Of a stretch of DNA of 64,000 bases, positions 25,801 through 39,000 are shown piece after piece. This DNA is from Ceriagrion tenellum (Eukaryota > Arthropoda > Insecta > Odonata > Coenagrionidae): positions 1,674,001-1,738,000 of the forward strand of contig OY720632.1 in the NCBI GenBank assembly GCA_963169105.1, written 5' to 3'. The stretch's first letter is position 1; every line of letters starts with the position of its first letter. Both the position numbers and the translations under genes were made by a program. The notes beneath the pieces were generated by a model. That model saw only the letters and a list, made by a program, of their open reading frames with translations, did no database searches and was not told the origin of the DNA.

Positions 25801-27537
25801 TTGGAACTTCCCTTCAGATTTATTTTCTCACAACTTTCTGTATTTGAAATGGGAGAATTTGGATTATATCCAATGCTTGAAATTTCAAACTATTGTATAT
25901 TGCCTTCCAAAACAAGTTTTTGCAGACGTATATATGAGCGTTATTAGTATTTGCACTGGATAAATAATATATAAAACAAGTTTGGAAGTGTGTTTAAAAT
26001 TGATTTGCTTGACCATTTTTTGGATCAAATACAGATATATAATCATATCCTTTTCACTCGTATAAACAATTTATAATAATAAATCGGTATCTCGGAAACT
26101 AGAAAAAAGCATCCAGTTACATCTTCTTGCTGATTTCATGTTGGAATATGTGATGTCAACGAGGAAATTAATAAATACTCGTATTTATTTCTCATTTCAA
26201 TGATTGATATTCGAACGTGATATCACTTTTATTGTTTGTTAGAAAATACGAACTTCCCTTAGGATTTATTTCCTCACCACTTTCTGTAGTTGAAATGGGA
26301 GAATTTGGATTATATCCAATGCTACAAATGTCTTTCTATTTTATATTGCATTCTAAAACAAGTTTTTGCAGACGTATATATGACGGTTATTAGTGTTTGC
26401 ACTGGATAAATCCTATATGAAACAAGTTTGGATGTGTGTCTTGAAAATAAATTGATTTGATTGACCATTTTTTGGATCAAATACAGAATTATATTCATTT
26501 CCTTTTCACTCATATAAATAATTTAAGGTAATAAAACAATCTCGGAAACTTGAAAAACGCCTCCAGTTACATCTGCTTGCTGATTTCAGGTTGGAATATG
26601 TGATGTCAACGAGGAAATTAATAAATACTCTTATTTATTTCTCATTTCAATGATTGATTTTCGAACGTGATATCACTTTTATTGTTTGGTAGACAATAGG
26701 AACTTCCCTTCAGATTTATTTTCTGACAACTTTCTGTAGTTGATATAGGAGAATTTGGATTATATCCAAAGCTGCAAATGTCTTTTTATTGTTATATTGC
26801 GTTCCAAATCAAGGTTTTGCATACGTATATATGAGGGTTATTAGTAATTGCACTGGATAAATCCTATATGAAACAAGTTTGGAAGTGTGTTTTAAATTGA
26901 TTTGGTTGACCATTTTTTGGATCAAATACAGAATTATATTCATTTCCTTTTCACTCGTATAAATAATTTATGATAATAAATCGGTATCTCAGAAACTAGA
27001 AAAAAGCATGCAGTTACATGCTTCTTCTTGCTGATTTCATGTTGGAATATGTAAATTTAACGAGGAAATAAATAAATACTCGTATTTATTTCTCATTTCA
27101 ATAATTGATTTTCGAACGTGATATCACTTTTATTGTTTGTAGACAATAGGAACTTCCCTTCAGATTTATTTTCTCACAACTTGCTGTAGTTGAAATAGGA
27201 GAATATGGATTATATCCAATGCTTGAAATGTCTTTCTATTTTATATTGCGTTCCAAAACAAAATTTTTTACAGAGGTATATATGAGGGTTATTAGTATTT
27301 GCACTGGATAAATACTATATGAAACAAGTTTGGAAGTGTGTTTTAAATTGATTTGGTTGACCATTTTTTGGATCAAATACAGAATTATATTCAAATCCTT
27401 TTCACTCATCTAAATAATTTAAGATAATAAAACGGTATCTCGGAAACTAGAAAAAAGCATGCAGTTACATCTTGCTGATTTCAGGTTGGAATATGTGATG
27501 TAAACGAGGAAATTAATAAATACTCGTATTTATTTCT
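22815..27537. repeat. Satellite higher-order repeat, copy 1 (11 monomers)
   Basis: First of four tandem copies of a multi-monomer unit. Landmarks recur exactly 4723 bp later: TTGGGATTTA at 22881 and 27604, and the T1 junction TAGAAATAATTTGG at 24021 and 28744. It holds ten full monomers and one short T1 monomer. The left edge is near 22815, where sequence equivalent to the preceding copy is lost. Confidence 0.85.
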
Positions 27538-30500
27538 CATTTCAATGATTGATTTTCGAACGTGATATCACTTTTATTGTTTGGTAGAAAATAGGAACTT
27601 CCCTTGGGATTTATTTCCTCACAACTTTCTGTAGTTGAAATGGGAGAATTTGGATTATATCCAATACTTGAAATGTCTTTCTATTTTATATTGCATTCTA
27701 AAACAAGGTTTTGCAGACGTATATATGAGCGTTATTAGTATTTGCACTGGATAAATACTATATGATACAAGTTTGGAAGTGTGTTTTAAATTGATTTGGC
27801 TGACCATTTTTTGGATCAAATACAGAATTATATTCATTTCCTTTTAACTCATATAAATAATTTAAGATAATAAAACGGTATCTCGGAAACTACAAAAACG
27901 CCTCCAGTTACATCTGCTTGCTGATTTCAGGTTGGAATATGTGATGTCAACGAGGAAATAAATAAATACTCGTATTTATTTCTCATTTCAATGATTGACT
28001 TTCGAACGTGATATCACTTTTATTGTTTGGTAGACAATAGGAACTTCCCTTCAGATTTATGTTCTCACAACTTCCTGTAGTGGAAAGGGGAGAATTTGGA
28101 TTATATCCAATACTTGAAATGTCTTTCTATTTTTTATTGCGTTCCAAATCAAGGTCTGGCATACGTATATATGAGGGTTATTAGTATTTGCACTGGATAA
28201 ATCCTATATCAAAAACGGATGGAATTGTGTTTAAAATTGATTTGCTTGACCATTTTTTGGATCAAATACAGATATATAATCATATCCTTTTCAGTCGTAT
28301 AAAGAATTTATGATAATAAATCGGTATCTCGGAACCTAGAAAAAAGCATGCTTTTAAATCTTCTTGCTGATTTAAGGTTGGAATATGTGAATTCAACGAG
28401 GAAATAAATAAATACTCGTATTTATTTCCTTTTCAATGATTGATTTTCGAACGTGATATCACATTTATTGTTTGGTACACAATAGGAACTTCCCTTCAGA
28501 TTTATTATCTCACAACTTTCTGTAGTTGGAATGGGAGAATTTGGATTATAACCAATGCTTGAAATGTCTTTCTATTGTTATATTGCGTTCCAAATCAAGG
28601 TCTTGCATACGTATATATGAGGGTTATTAGTATTTGCACTGGATAAATACTATATGAAACAAGTTTGGAAGTGTGTTTTAAGTTGATTTGGTTGACCATT
28701 TTTAGGATCAAATACAGAATTATATTCATATCGTTTTAACTCGTAGAAATAATTTGGATTAATTTTCGTAAAACTTTCTGTAGTTGAAATGGGAGAATTT
28801 TTTATTATATCCAATGCTTGAAATGTCTTTCTATTTTATATTGCGTTCTAAAACAAGTTCTTGCAGACTTATATATGAGGGTTATTAGTATTTGCACTGG
28901 CTAAATCCCATATGAAACAAGTTTGGAAGTGTGTTTTTAATTGATTTGTTTGACCATTTTTTGGATCAAATACAGAATTATATTCATATTGTTTTAACTC
29001 GTATAAATAATTTATGATAATAAATCGGTATCTCGGAAACTAGAAAAAAGCATGCAGTTACATCTGCTTGCTGATTTCAGTTTGGAATATGTGATGTCAA
29101 CGAGGTAATAAATAAATACTCGTATTTATTTCTCATTTCAATGATTAATTTTTGAACTTGATATCACTTATTGTTCGGTAGATAAATGGAACTTCCCTTG
29201 TGATTTATTTTCGTACAACTTTCTGTAGTTGAAATGGGAGAGTTTGGATTATAACCAATGCTTGAAATGTCTATCTATTTTATATTGCGTTCCAAAACAA
29301 GTTTTTGCAGACGTATATATGAGGGTTATTAGTATTTGCACAGGATAAATCCTATATGAAACAAGTTTGGAAGTGTGTTTTAAATTGATTTGTTTGACCA
29401 TTTTTTGGATCAAATACAGAATTATATTCATTTCCTTTTCACTCATATAAATAATTTAAAATAATAAAACGGTATCTCGGAAACTAGAAAAACGCCTCCA
29501 GTTACATCTCCTTGCTGATTTCAGGTTGGAATATGTGATGTCAACGAGAAAATAAATAAATACTCGTATTTATTTCTCATTTCAATGATTGATTTTCGAA
29601 CGTGATATCACATTTATTGTTTGGTAGACAATAGGAACTTCCCTTCAGATTTATTATCTCACAACTTTCTGTAGTTGAAATAGGAGAATATGGATTATAT
29701 CCAATGCTTGAAATGTCTTTCTATTTTATATTGCATTCCAAAACAAGTTTTTGCAGACGTATATATGATGGTTATTAGTATTTGCACTGGATAAATCCTA
29801 TATGAAACAAGTTTGCAAGTGTGTTTTTAATTGATTTGTTTGACCATTTTTTGGATCAAATACAGAACTATATTCATATCCTTTTCACTCATATAAATAA
29901 TTTAAGATAATAAAACGGTATCTCGGAAACTAGAAAAACGCCTCCAGTTACATCTGCTTGCTGATTTCATGTTGGAATATGTGATGTCAACGAGGAAATT
30001 AATAAATACTCGTATTTTTTTCTCATTTCAATGATTGATTTTCGAACGTGATATCACTTTTATTGTTTGGTAGACAATTGGAACTTCCCTTCAGATTTAT
30101 TTTCTCACAACTTTCTGTATTTGAAATGGGAGAATTTGGATTATATCCAATGCTTGAAATTTCAATCTATTGTATATTGCCTTCCAAAACAAGTTTTTGC
30201 AGACGTATATATGAGCGTTATTAGTATTTGCACTGGATAAATAATATATAAAACAAGTTTGGAAGTGTGTTTAAAATTGATTTGCTTGACCATTTTTTGG
30301 ATCAAATACAGATATATAATCATATCCTTTTCACTCGTATAAACAATTTATAATAATAAATCGGTATCTCGGAAACTAGAAAAAAGCATCCAGTTACATC
30401 TTCTTGCTGATTTCATGTTGGAATATGTGATGTCAACGAGGAAATTAATAAATACTCGTATTTTTTTCTCATTTCAATGATTGATTTTCGAACGTGATAT

Positions 30501-32260
30501 CACTTTTATTGTTTGGTAGACAATTGGAACTTCCCTTCAGATTTATTTTCTCACAACTTTCTGTATTTGAAATGGGAGAATTTGGATTATATCCAATGCT
30601 TGAAATTTCAATCTATTGTATATTGCCTTCCAAAACAAGTTTTTGCAGACGTATATATGAGCGTTATTAGTATTTGCACTGGATAAATAATATATAAAAC
30701 AAGTTTGGAAGTGTGTTTAAAATTGATTTGCTTGACCATTTTTTGGATCAAATACAGATATATAATCATATCCTTTTCACTCGTATAAACAATTTATAAT
30801 AATAAATCGGTATCTCGGAAACTAGAAAAAAGCATCCAGTTACATCTTCTTGCTGATTTCATGTTGGAATATGTGATGTCAACGAGGAAATTAATAAATA
30901 CTCGTATTTATTTCTCATTTCAATGATTGATATTCGAACGTGATATCACTTTTATTGTTTGTTAGAAAATACGAACTTCCCTTAGGATTTATTTCCTCAC
31001 CACTTTCTGTAGTTGAAATGGGAGAATTTGGATTATATCCAATGCTACAAATGTCTTTCTATTTTATATTGCATTCTAAAACAAGTTTTTGCAGACGTAT
31101 ATATGACGGTTATTAGTGTTTGCACTGGATAAATCCTATATGAAACAAGTTTGGATGTGTGTCTTGAAAATAAATTGATTTGATTGACCATTTTTTGGAT
31201 CAAATACAGAATTATATTCATTTCCTTTTCACTCATATAAATAATTTAAGGTAATAAAACAATCTCGGAAACTTGAAAAACGCCTCCAGTTACATCTGCT
31301 TGCTGATTTCAGGTTGGAATATGTGATGTCAACGAGGAAATTAATAAATACTCTTATTTATTTCTCATTTCAATGATTGATTTTCGAACGTGATATCACT
31401 TTTATTGTTTGGTAGACAATAGGAACTTCCCTTCAGATTTATTTTCTGACAACTTTCTTTAGTTGATATAGGAGAATTTGGATTATATCCAAAGCTGCAA
31501 ATGTCTTTTTATTGTTATATTGCGTTCCAAATCAAGGTTTTGCATACGTATATATGAGGGTTATTAGTAATTGCACTGGATAAATCCTATATGAAACAAG
31601 TTTGGAAGTGTGTTTTAAATTGATTTGGTTGACCATTTTTTGGATCAAATACAGAATTATATTCATTTCCTTTTCACTCGTATAAATAATTTATGATAAT
31701 AAATCGGTATCTCAGAAACTAGAAAAAAGCATGCAGTTACATGCTTCTTCTTGCTGATTTCATGTTGGAATATGTAAATTTAACGAGGAAATAAATAAAT
31801 ACTCGTATTTATTTCTCATTTCAATAATTGATTTTCGAACGTGATATCACTTTTATTGTTTGTAGACAATAGGAACTTCCCTTCAGATTTATTTTCTCAC
31901 AACTTGCTGTAGTTGAAATAGGAGAATATGGATTATATCCAATGCTTGAAATGTCTTTCTATTTTATATTGCGTTCCAAAACAAAATTTTTTACAGAGGT
32001 ATATATGAGGGTTATTAGTATTTGCACTGGATAAATACTATATGAAACAAGTTTGGAAGTGTGTTTTAAATTGATTTGGTTGACCATTTTTTGGATCAAA
32101 TACAGAATTATATTCATATCCTTTTCACTCATCTAAATAATTTAAGATAATAAAACGGTATCTCGGAAACTAGAAAAAAGCATGCAGTTACATCTTGCTG
32201 ATTTCAGGTTGGAATATGTGATGTAAACGAGGAAATTAATAAATACTCGTATTTATTTCT
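27538..32260. repeat. Satellite higher-order repeat, copy 2 (11 monomers)
   Basis: Same length (4723 bp) and monomer order as copy 1, with only scattered single-base differences by eye. Counting the GTATATATG landmark gives 11 monomers: about 27719, 28155, 28610, 28870, 29310, 29758, 30210, 30650, 31095, 31550 and 31995. Confidence 0.85.
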
Positions 32261-35200
32261 CATTTCAATGATTGATTTTCGAACGTGATATCACTTTTAT
32301 TGTTTGGTAGAAAATAGGAACTTCCCTTGGGATTTATTTCCTCACAACTTTCTGTAGTTGAAATGGGAGAATTTGGATTATATCCAATACTTGAAATGTC
32401 TTTCTATTTTATATTGCATTCTAAAACAAGTTTTTGCAGACGTATATATGAGCGTTATTAGTATTTGCACTGGATAAATACTATATGATACAAGTTTGGA
32501 AGTGTGTTTTAAATTGATTTGGCTGACCATTTTTTGGATCAAATACAGAATTATATTCATTTCCTTTTAACTCATATAAATAATTTAAGATAATAAAACG
32601 GTATCTCGGAAACTACAAAAACGCCTCCAGTTACATCTGCTTGCTGATTTCAGGTTGGAATATGTGATGTCAACGAGGAAATAAATAAATACTCGTATTT
32701 ATTTCTCATTTCAATGATTGACTTTCGAACGTGATATCACTTTTATTGTTTGGTAGACAATAGGAACTTCCCTTCAGATTTATGTTCTCACAACTTCCTG
32801 TAGTGGAAAGGGGAGAATTTGGATTATATCCAATACTTGAAATGTCTTTCTATTTTTTATTGCGTTCCAAATCAAGGTCTGGCATACGTATATATGAGGG
32901 TTATTAGTATTTGCACTGGATAAATCCTATATCAAAAACGGATGGAATTGTGTTTAAAATTGATTTGCTTGACCATTTTTTGGATCAAATACAGATATAT
33001 AATCATATCCTTTTCACTCGTATAAAGAATTTATGATAATAAATCGGTATCTCGGAACCTAGAAAAAAGCATGCTTTTAAATCTTCTTGCTGATTTAAGG
33101 TTGGAATATGTGAATTCAACGAGGAAATAAATAAATACTCGTATTTATTTCCTTTTCAATGATTGATTTTCGAACGTGATATCACATTTATTGTTTGGTA
33201 CACAATAGGAACTTCCCTTCAGATTTATTATCTCACAACTTTCTGTAGTTGGAATGGGAGAATTTGGATTATAACCAATGCTTGAAATGTCTTTCTATTG
33301 TTATATTGCGTTCCAAATCAAGGTCTTGCATACGTATATATGAGGGTTATTAGTATTTGCACTGGATAAATACTATATGAAACAAGTTTGGAAGTGTGTT
33401 TTAAGTTGATTTGGTTGACCATTTTTAGGATCAAATACAGAATTATATTCATATCGTTTTAACTCGTAGAAATAATTTGGATTAATTTTCGTAAAACTTT
33501 CTGTAGTTGAAATGGGAGAATTTTTTATTATATCCAATGCTTGAAATGTCTTTCTATTTTATATTGCGTTCTAAAACAAGTTCTTGCAGACTTATATATG
33601 AGGGTTATAGTATTTGCACTGGCTAAATCCCATATGAAACAAGTTTGGAAGTGTGTTTTTAATTGATTTGTTTGACCATTTTTTGGATCAAATACAGAAT
33701 TATATTCATATTGTTTTAACTCGTATAAATAATTTATGATAATAAATCGGTATCTCGGAAACTAGAAAAAAGCATGCAGTTACATCTGCTTGCTGATTTC
33801 AGTTTGGAATATGTGATGTCAACGAGGTAATAAATAAATACTCGTATTTATTTCTCATTTCAATGATTGATTTTTGAACTTGATATCACTTATTGTTCGG
33901 TAGATAAATGGAACTTCCCTTCAGATTTATTTTCGTACAACTTTCTGTAGTTGAAATGGGAGAGTTTGGATTATAACCAATGCTTGAAATGTCTATCTAT
34001 TTTATATTGCGTTCCAAAACAAGTTTTTGCAGACGTATATATGAGGGTTATTAGTATTTGCACTGGATAAATAATATATAAAACAAGTTTGGAAGTGTGT
34101 TTAAAATTGATTTGCTTGACCATTTTTTGGATCAAATACAGATATATAATCATATCCTTTTCACTCGTATAAACAATTTATAATAATAAATCGGTATCTC
34201 GGAAACTAGAAAAAAGCATCCAGTTACATCTTCTTGCTGATTTCATGTTGGAATATGTGATGTCAACGAGGAAATTAATAAATACTCGTATTTTTTTCTC
34301 ATTTCAATGATTGATTTTCGAACGTGATATCACTTTTATTGTTTGGTAGACAATTGGAACTTCCCTTCAGATTTATTTTCTCACAACTTTCTGTATTTGA
34401 AATGGGAGAATTTGGATTATATCCAATGCTTGAAATGTCTATCTATTTTATAATGCGTTCCAAAACAAGTTTTAGCAGACGTATATATGAGCGTTATTAG
34501 TATTTGAACTGGATAAATAATATATAAAACAAGTTTGGAAGTGTGTTTTAAATTGATTTGGTTGACCATTTTTTGGATCAAATACAGAATTATATTCATT
34601 TCCTTTTCACTCATATATATAATTTAAGATAATAAAACGGTATCTCGGAAACTAGAAAAAAGCATGCAGTTACATCTTGCTGATTTCAGGTTGGAATATG
34701 TGATGTCAACAAGAAAAAAAATAAATACTCGTATTTATTTCTCATTTCAATGATTGATATTCGAACGTGATATCACTTTTATTGTTTGTTAGAAAATACG
34801 AACTTCCCTTAGGATTTATTTCCTCACCACTTTCTGTAGTTGAAATGGGAGAATTTGGATTATATCCAATGCTACAAATGTCTTTCTATTTTATATTGCA
34901 TTCTAAAACAAGTTTTTGCAGACGTATATATGACGGTTATTAGTGTTTGCACTGGATAAATCCTATATGAAACAAGTTTGGATGTGTGTCTTGAAAATAA
35001 ATTGATTTGATTGACCATTTTTTGGATCAAATACAGAATTATATTCATTTCCTTTTCACTCATATAAATAATTTAAGGTAATAAAACAATCTCGGAAACT
35101 TGAAAAACGCCTCCAGTTACATCTGCTTGCTGATTTCAGGTTGGAATATGTGATGTCAACGAGGAAATTAATAAATACTCTTATTTATTTCTCATTTCAA

Positions 35201-36087
35201 TGATTGATTTTCGAACGTGATATCACTTTTATTGTTTGGTAGACAATAGGAACTTCCCTTCAGATTTATTTTCTGACAACTTTCTGTAGTTGATATAGGA
35301 GAATTTGGATTATATCCAAAGCTGCAAATGTCTTTTTATTGTTATATTGCGTTCCAAATCAAGGTTTTGCATACGTATATATGAGGGTTATTAGTATTTG
35401 CACTGGATAAATCCTATATGAAACAAGTTTGGAAGTGTGTTTTAAATTGATTTGGTTGACCATTTTTTGGATCAAATACAGAATTATATTCATTTCCTTT
35501 TCACTCGTATAAATAATTTATGATAATAAATCGGTATCTCAGAAACTAGAAAAAAGCATGCAGTTACATGCTTCTTCTTGCTGATTTCATGTTGGAATAT
35601 GTAAATTTAACGAGGAAATAAATAAATACTCGTATTTATTTCTCATTTCAATAATTGATTTTCGAACGTGATATCACTTTTATTGTTTGTAGACAATAGG
35701 AACTTCCCTTCAGATTTATTTTCTCACAACTTGCTGTAGTTGAAATAGGAGAATATGGATTATATCCAATGCTTGAAATGTCTTTCTATTTTATATTGCG
35801 TTCCAAAACAAAATTTTTTACAGAGGTATATATGAGGGTTATTAGTATTTGCACTGGATAAATACTATATGAAACAAGTTTGGAAGTGTGTTTTAAATTG
35901 ATTTGGTTGACCATTTTTTGGATCAAATACAGAATTATATTCATATCCTTTTCACTCATCTAAATAATTTAAGATAATAAAACGGTATCTCGGAAACTAG
36001 AAAAAAGCATGCAGTTACATCTTGCTGATTTCAGGTTGGAATATGTGATGTAAACGAGGAAATTAATAAATACTCGTATTTATTTCT
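32261..36087. repeat. Satellite higher-order repeat, copy 3 (9 monomers)
   Basis: The landmark spacing is 3827 bp, which is 896 bp or two monomers shorter than copies 1 and 2. The loss is visible as a hybrid monomer near 34060: its left part matches the monomer at 29249 and its right part matches the type ending at about 30340 (TGGATAAATAATATAT). It also has a monomer at 34417 that copies 1 and 2 lack. Confidence 0.83.
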
Positions 36088-39000
36088 CATTTCAATGATT
36101 GATTTTCGAACGTGATATCACTTTTATTGTTTGGTAGAAAATAGGAACTTCCCTTGGGATTTATTTCCTCACAACTTTCTGTAGTTGAAATGGGAGAATT
36201 TGGATTATATCCAATACTTGAAATGTCTTTCTATTTTATATTGCATTCTAAAACAAGGTTTTGCAGACGTATATATGAGCGTTATTAGTATTTGCACTGG
36301 ATAAATACTATATGATACAAGTTTGGAAGTGTGTTTTAAATTGATTTGGCTGACCATTTTTTGGATCAAATACAGAATTATATTCATTTCCTTTTAACTC
36401 ATATAAATAATTTAAGATAATAAAACGGTATCTCGGAAACTACAAAAACGCCTCCAGTTACATCTGCTTGCTGATTTCAGGTTGGAATATGTGATGTCAA
36501 CGAGGAAATAAATAAATACTCGTATTTATTTCTCATTTCAATGATTGACTTTCGAACGTGATATCACTTTTATTGTTTGGTAGACAATAGGAACTTCCCT
36601 TCAGATTTATGTTCTCACAACTTCCTGTAGTGGAAAGGGGAGAATTTGGATTATATCCAATACTTGAAATGTCTTTCTATTTTTTATTGCGTTCCAAATC
36701 AAGGTCTGGCATACGTATATATGAGGGTTATTAGTATTTGCACTGGATAAATCCTATATCAAAAACGGATGGAATTGTGTTTAAAATTGATTTGCTTGAC
36801 CATTTTTTGGATCAAATACAGATATATAATCATATCCTTTTCACTCGTATAAAGAATTTATGATAATAAATCGGTATCTCGGAACCTAGAAAAAAGCATG
36901 CTTTTAAATCTTCTTGCTGATTTAAGGTTGGAATATGTGAATTCAACGAGGAAATAAATAAATACTCGTATTTATTTCCTTTTCAATGATTGATTTTCGA
37001 ACGTGATATCACATTTATTGTTTGGTACACAATAGGAACTTCCCTTCAGATTTATTATCTCACAACTTTCTGTAGTTGGAATGGGAGAATTTGGATTATA
37101 ACCAATGCTTGAAATGTCTTTCTATTGTTATATTGCGTTCCAAATCAAGGTCTTGCATACGTATATATGAGGGTTATTAGTATTTGCACTGGATAAATAC
37201 TATATGAAACAAGTTTGGAGGTGTGTTTTAAGTTGATTTGGTTGACCATTTTTAGGATCAAATACAGAATTATATTCATATCGTTTTAACTCGTAGAAAT
37301 AATTTGGATTAATTTTCGTAAAACTTTCTGTAGTTGAAATGGGAGAATTTTTTATTATATCCAATGCTTGAAATGTCTTTCTATTTTATATTGCGTTCTA
37401 AAACAAGTTCTTGCAGACTTATATATGAGGGTTATAGTATTTGCACTGGCTAAATCCCATATGAAACAAGTTTGGAAGTGTGTTTTTAATTGATTTGTTT
37501 GACCATTTTTTGGATCAAATACAGAATTATATTCATATTGTTTTAACTCGTATAAATAATTTATGATAATAAATCGGTATCTCGGAAACTAGAAAAAAGC
37601 ATGCAGTTACATCTGCTTGCTGATTTCAGTTTGGAATATGTGATGTCAACGAGGTAATAAATAAATACTCGTATTTATTTCTCATTTCAATGATTGATTT
37701 TTGAACTTGATATCACTTATTGTTCGGTAGATAAATGGAACTTCCCTTCAGATTTATTTTCGTACAACTTTCTGTAGTTGAAATGGGAGAGTTTGGATTA
37801 TAACCAATGCTTGAAATGTCTATCTATTTTATATTGCGTTCCAAAACAAGTTTTTGCAGACGTATATATGAGGGTTATTAGTATTTGCACAGGATAAATC
37901 CTATATGAAACAAGTTTGGAAGTGTGTTTTAAATTGATTTGTTTGACCATTTTTTGGATCAAATACAGAATTATATTCATTTCCTTTTCACTCATATAAA
38001 TAATTTAAAATAATAAAACGGTATCTCGGAAACTAGAAAAACGCCTCCAGTTACATCTCCTTGCTGATTTCAGGTTGGAATATGTGATGTCAACGAGAAA
38101 ATAAATAAATACTCGTATTTATTTCTCATTTCAATGATTGATTTTCGAACGTGATATCACATTTATTGTTTGGTAGACAATAGGAACTTCCCTTCAGATT
38201 TATTATCTCACAACTTTCTGTAGTTGAAATAGGAGAATATGGATTATATCCAATGCTTGAAATGTCTTTCTATTTTATATTGCATTCCAAAACAAGTTTT
38301 TGCAGACGTATATATGAGGGTTATTAGTATTTGCACTGGATAAATCCTATATGAAACAAGTTTGCAAGTGTGTTTTTAATTGATTTGTTTGACCATTTTT
38401 TGGATCAAATACAGAACTATATTCATATCCTTTTCACTCATATAAATAATTTAAGATAATAAAACGGTATCTCGGAAACTAGAAAAACGCCTCCAGTTAC
38501 ATCTGCTTGCTGATTTCATGTTGGAATATGTGATGTCAACGAGGAAATTAATAAATACTCGTATTTTTTTCTCATTTCAATGATTGATTTTCGAACGTGA
38601 TATCACTTTTATTGTTTGGTAGACAATTGGAACTTCCCTTCAGATTTATTTTCTCACAACTTTCTGTATTTGAAATGGGAGAATTTGGATTATATCCAAT
38701 GCTTGAAATTTCAATCTATTGTATATTGCCTTCCAAAACAAGTTTTTGCAGACGTATATATGAGCGTTATTAGTATTTGCACTGGATAAATAATATATAA
38801 AACAAGTTTGGAAGTGTGTTTAAAATTGATTTGCTTGACCATTTTTTGGATCAAATACAGATATATAATCATATCCTTTTCACTCGTATAAACAATTTAT
38901 AATAATAAATCGGTATCTCGGAAACTAGAAAAAAGCATCCAGTTACATCTTCTTGCTGATTTCATGTTGGAATATGTGATGTCAACGAGGAAATTAATAA

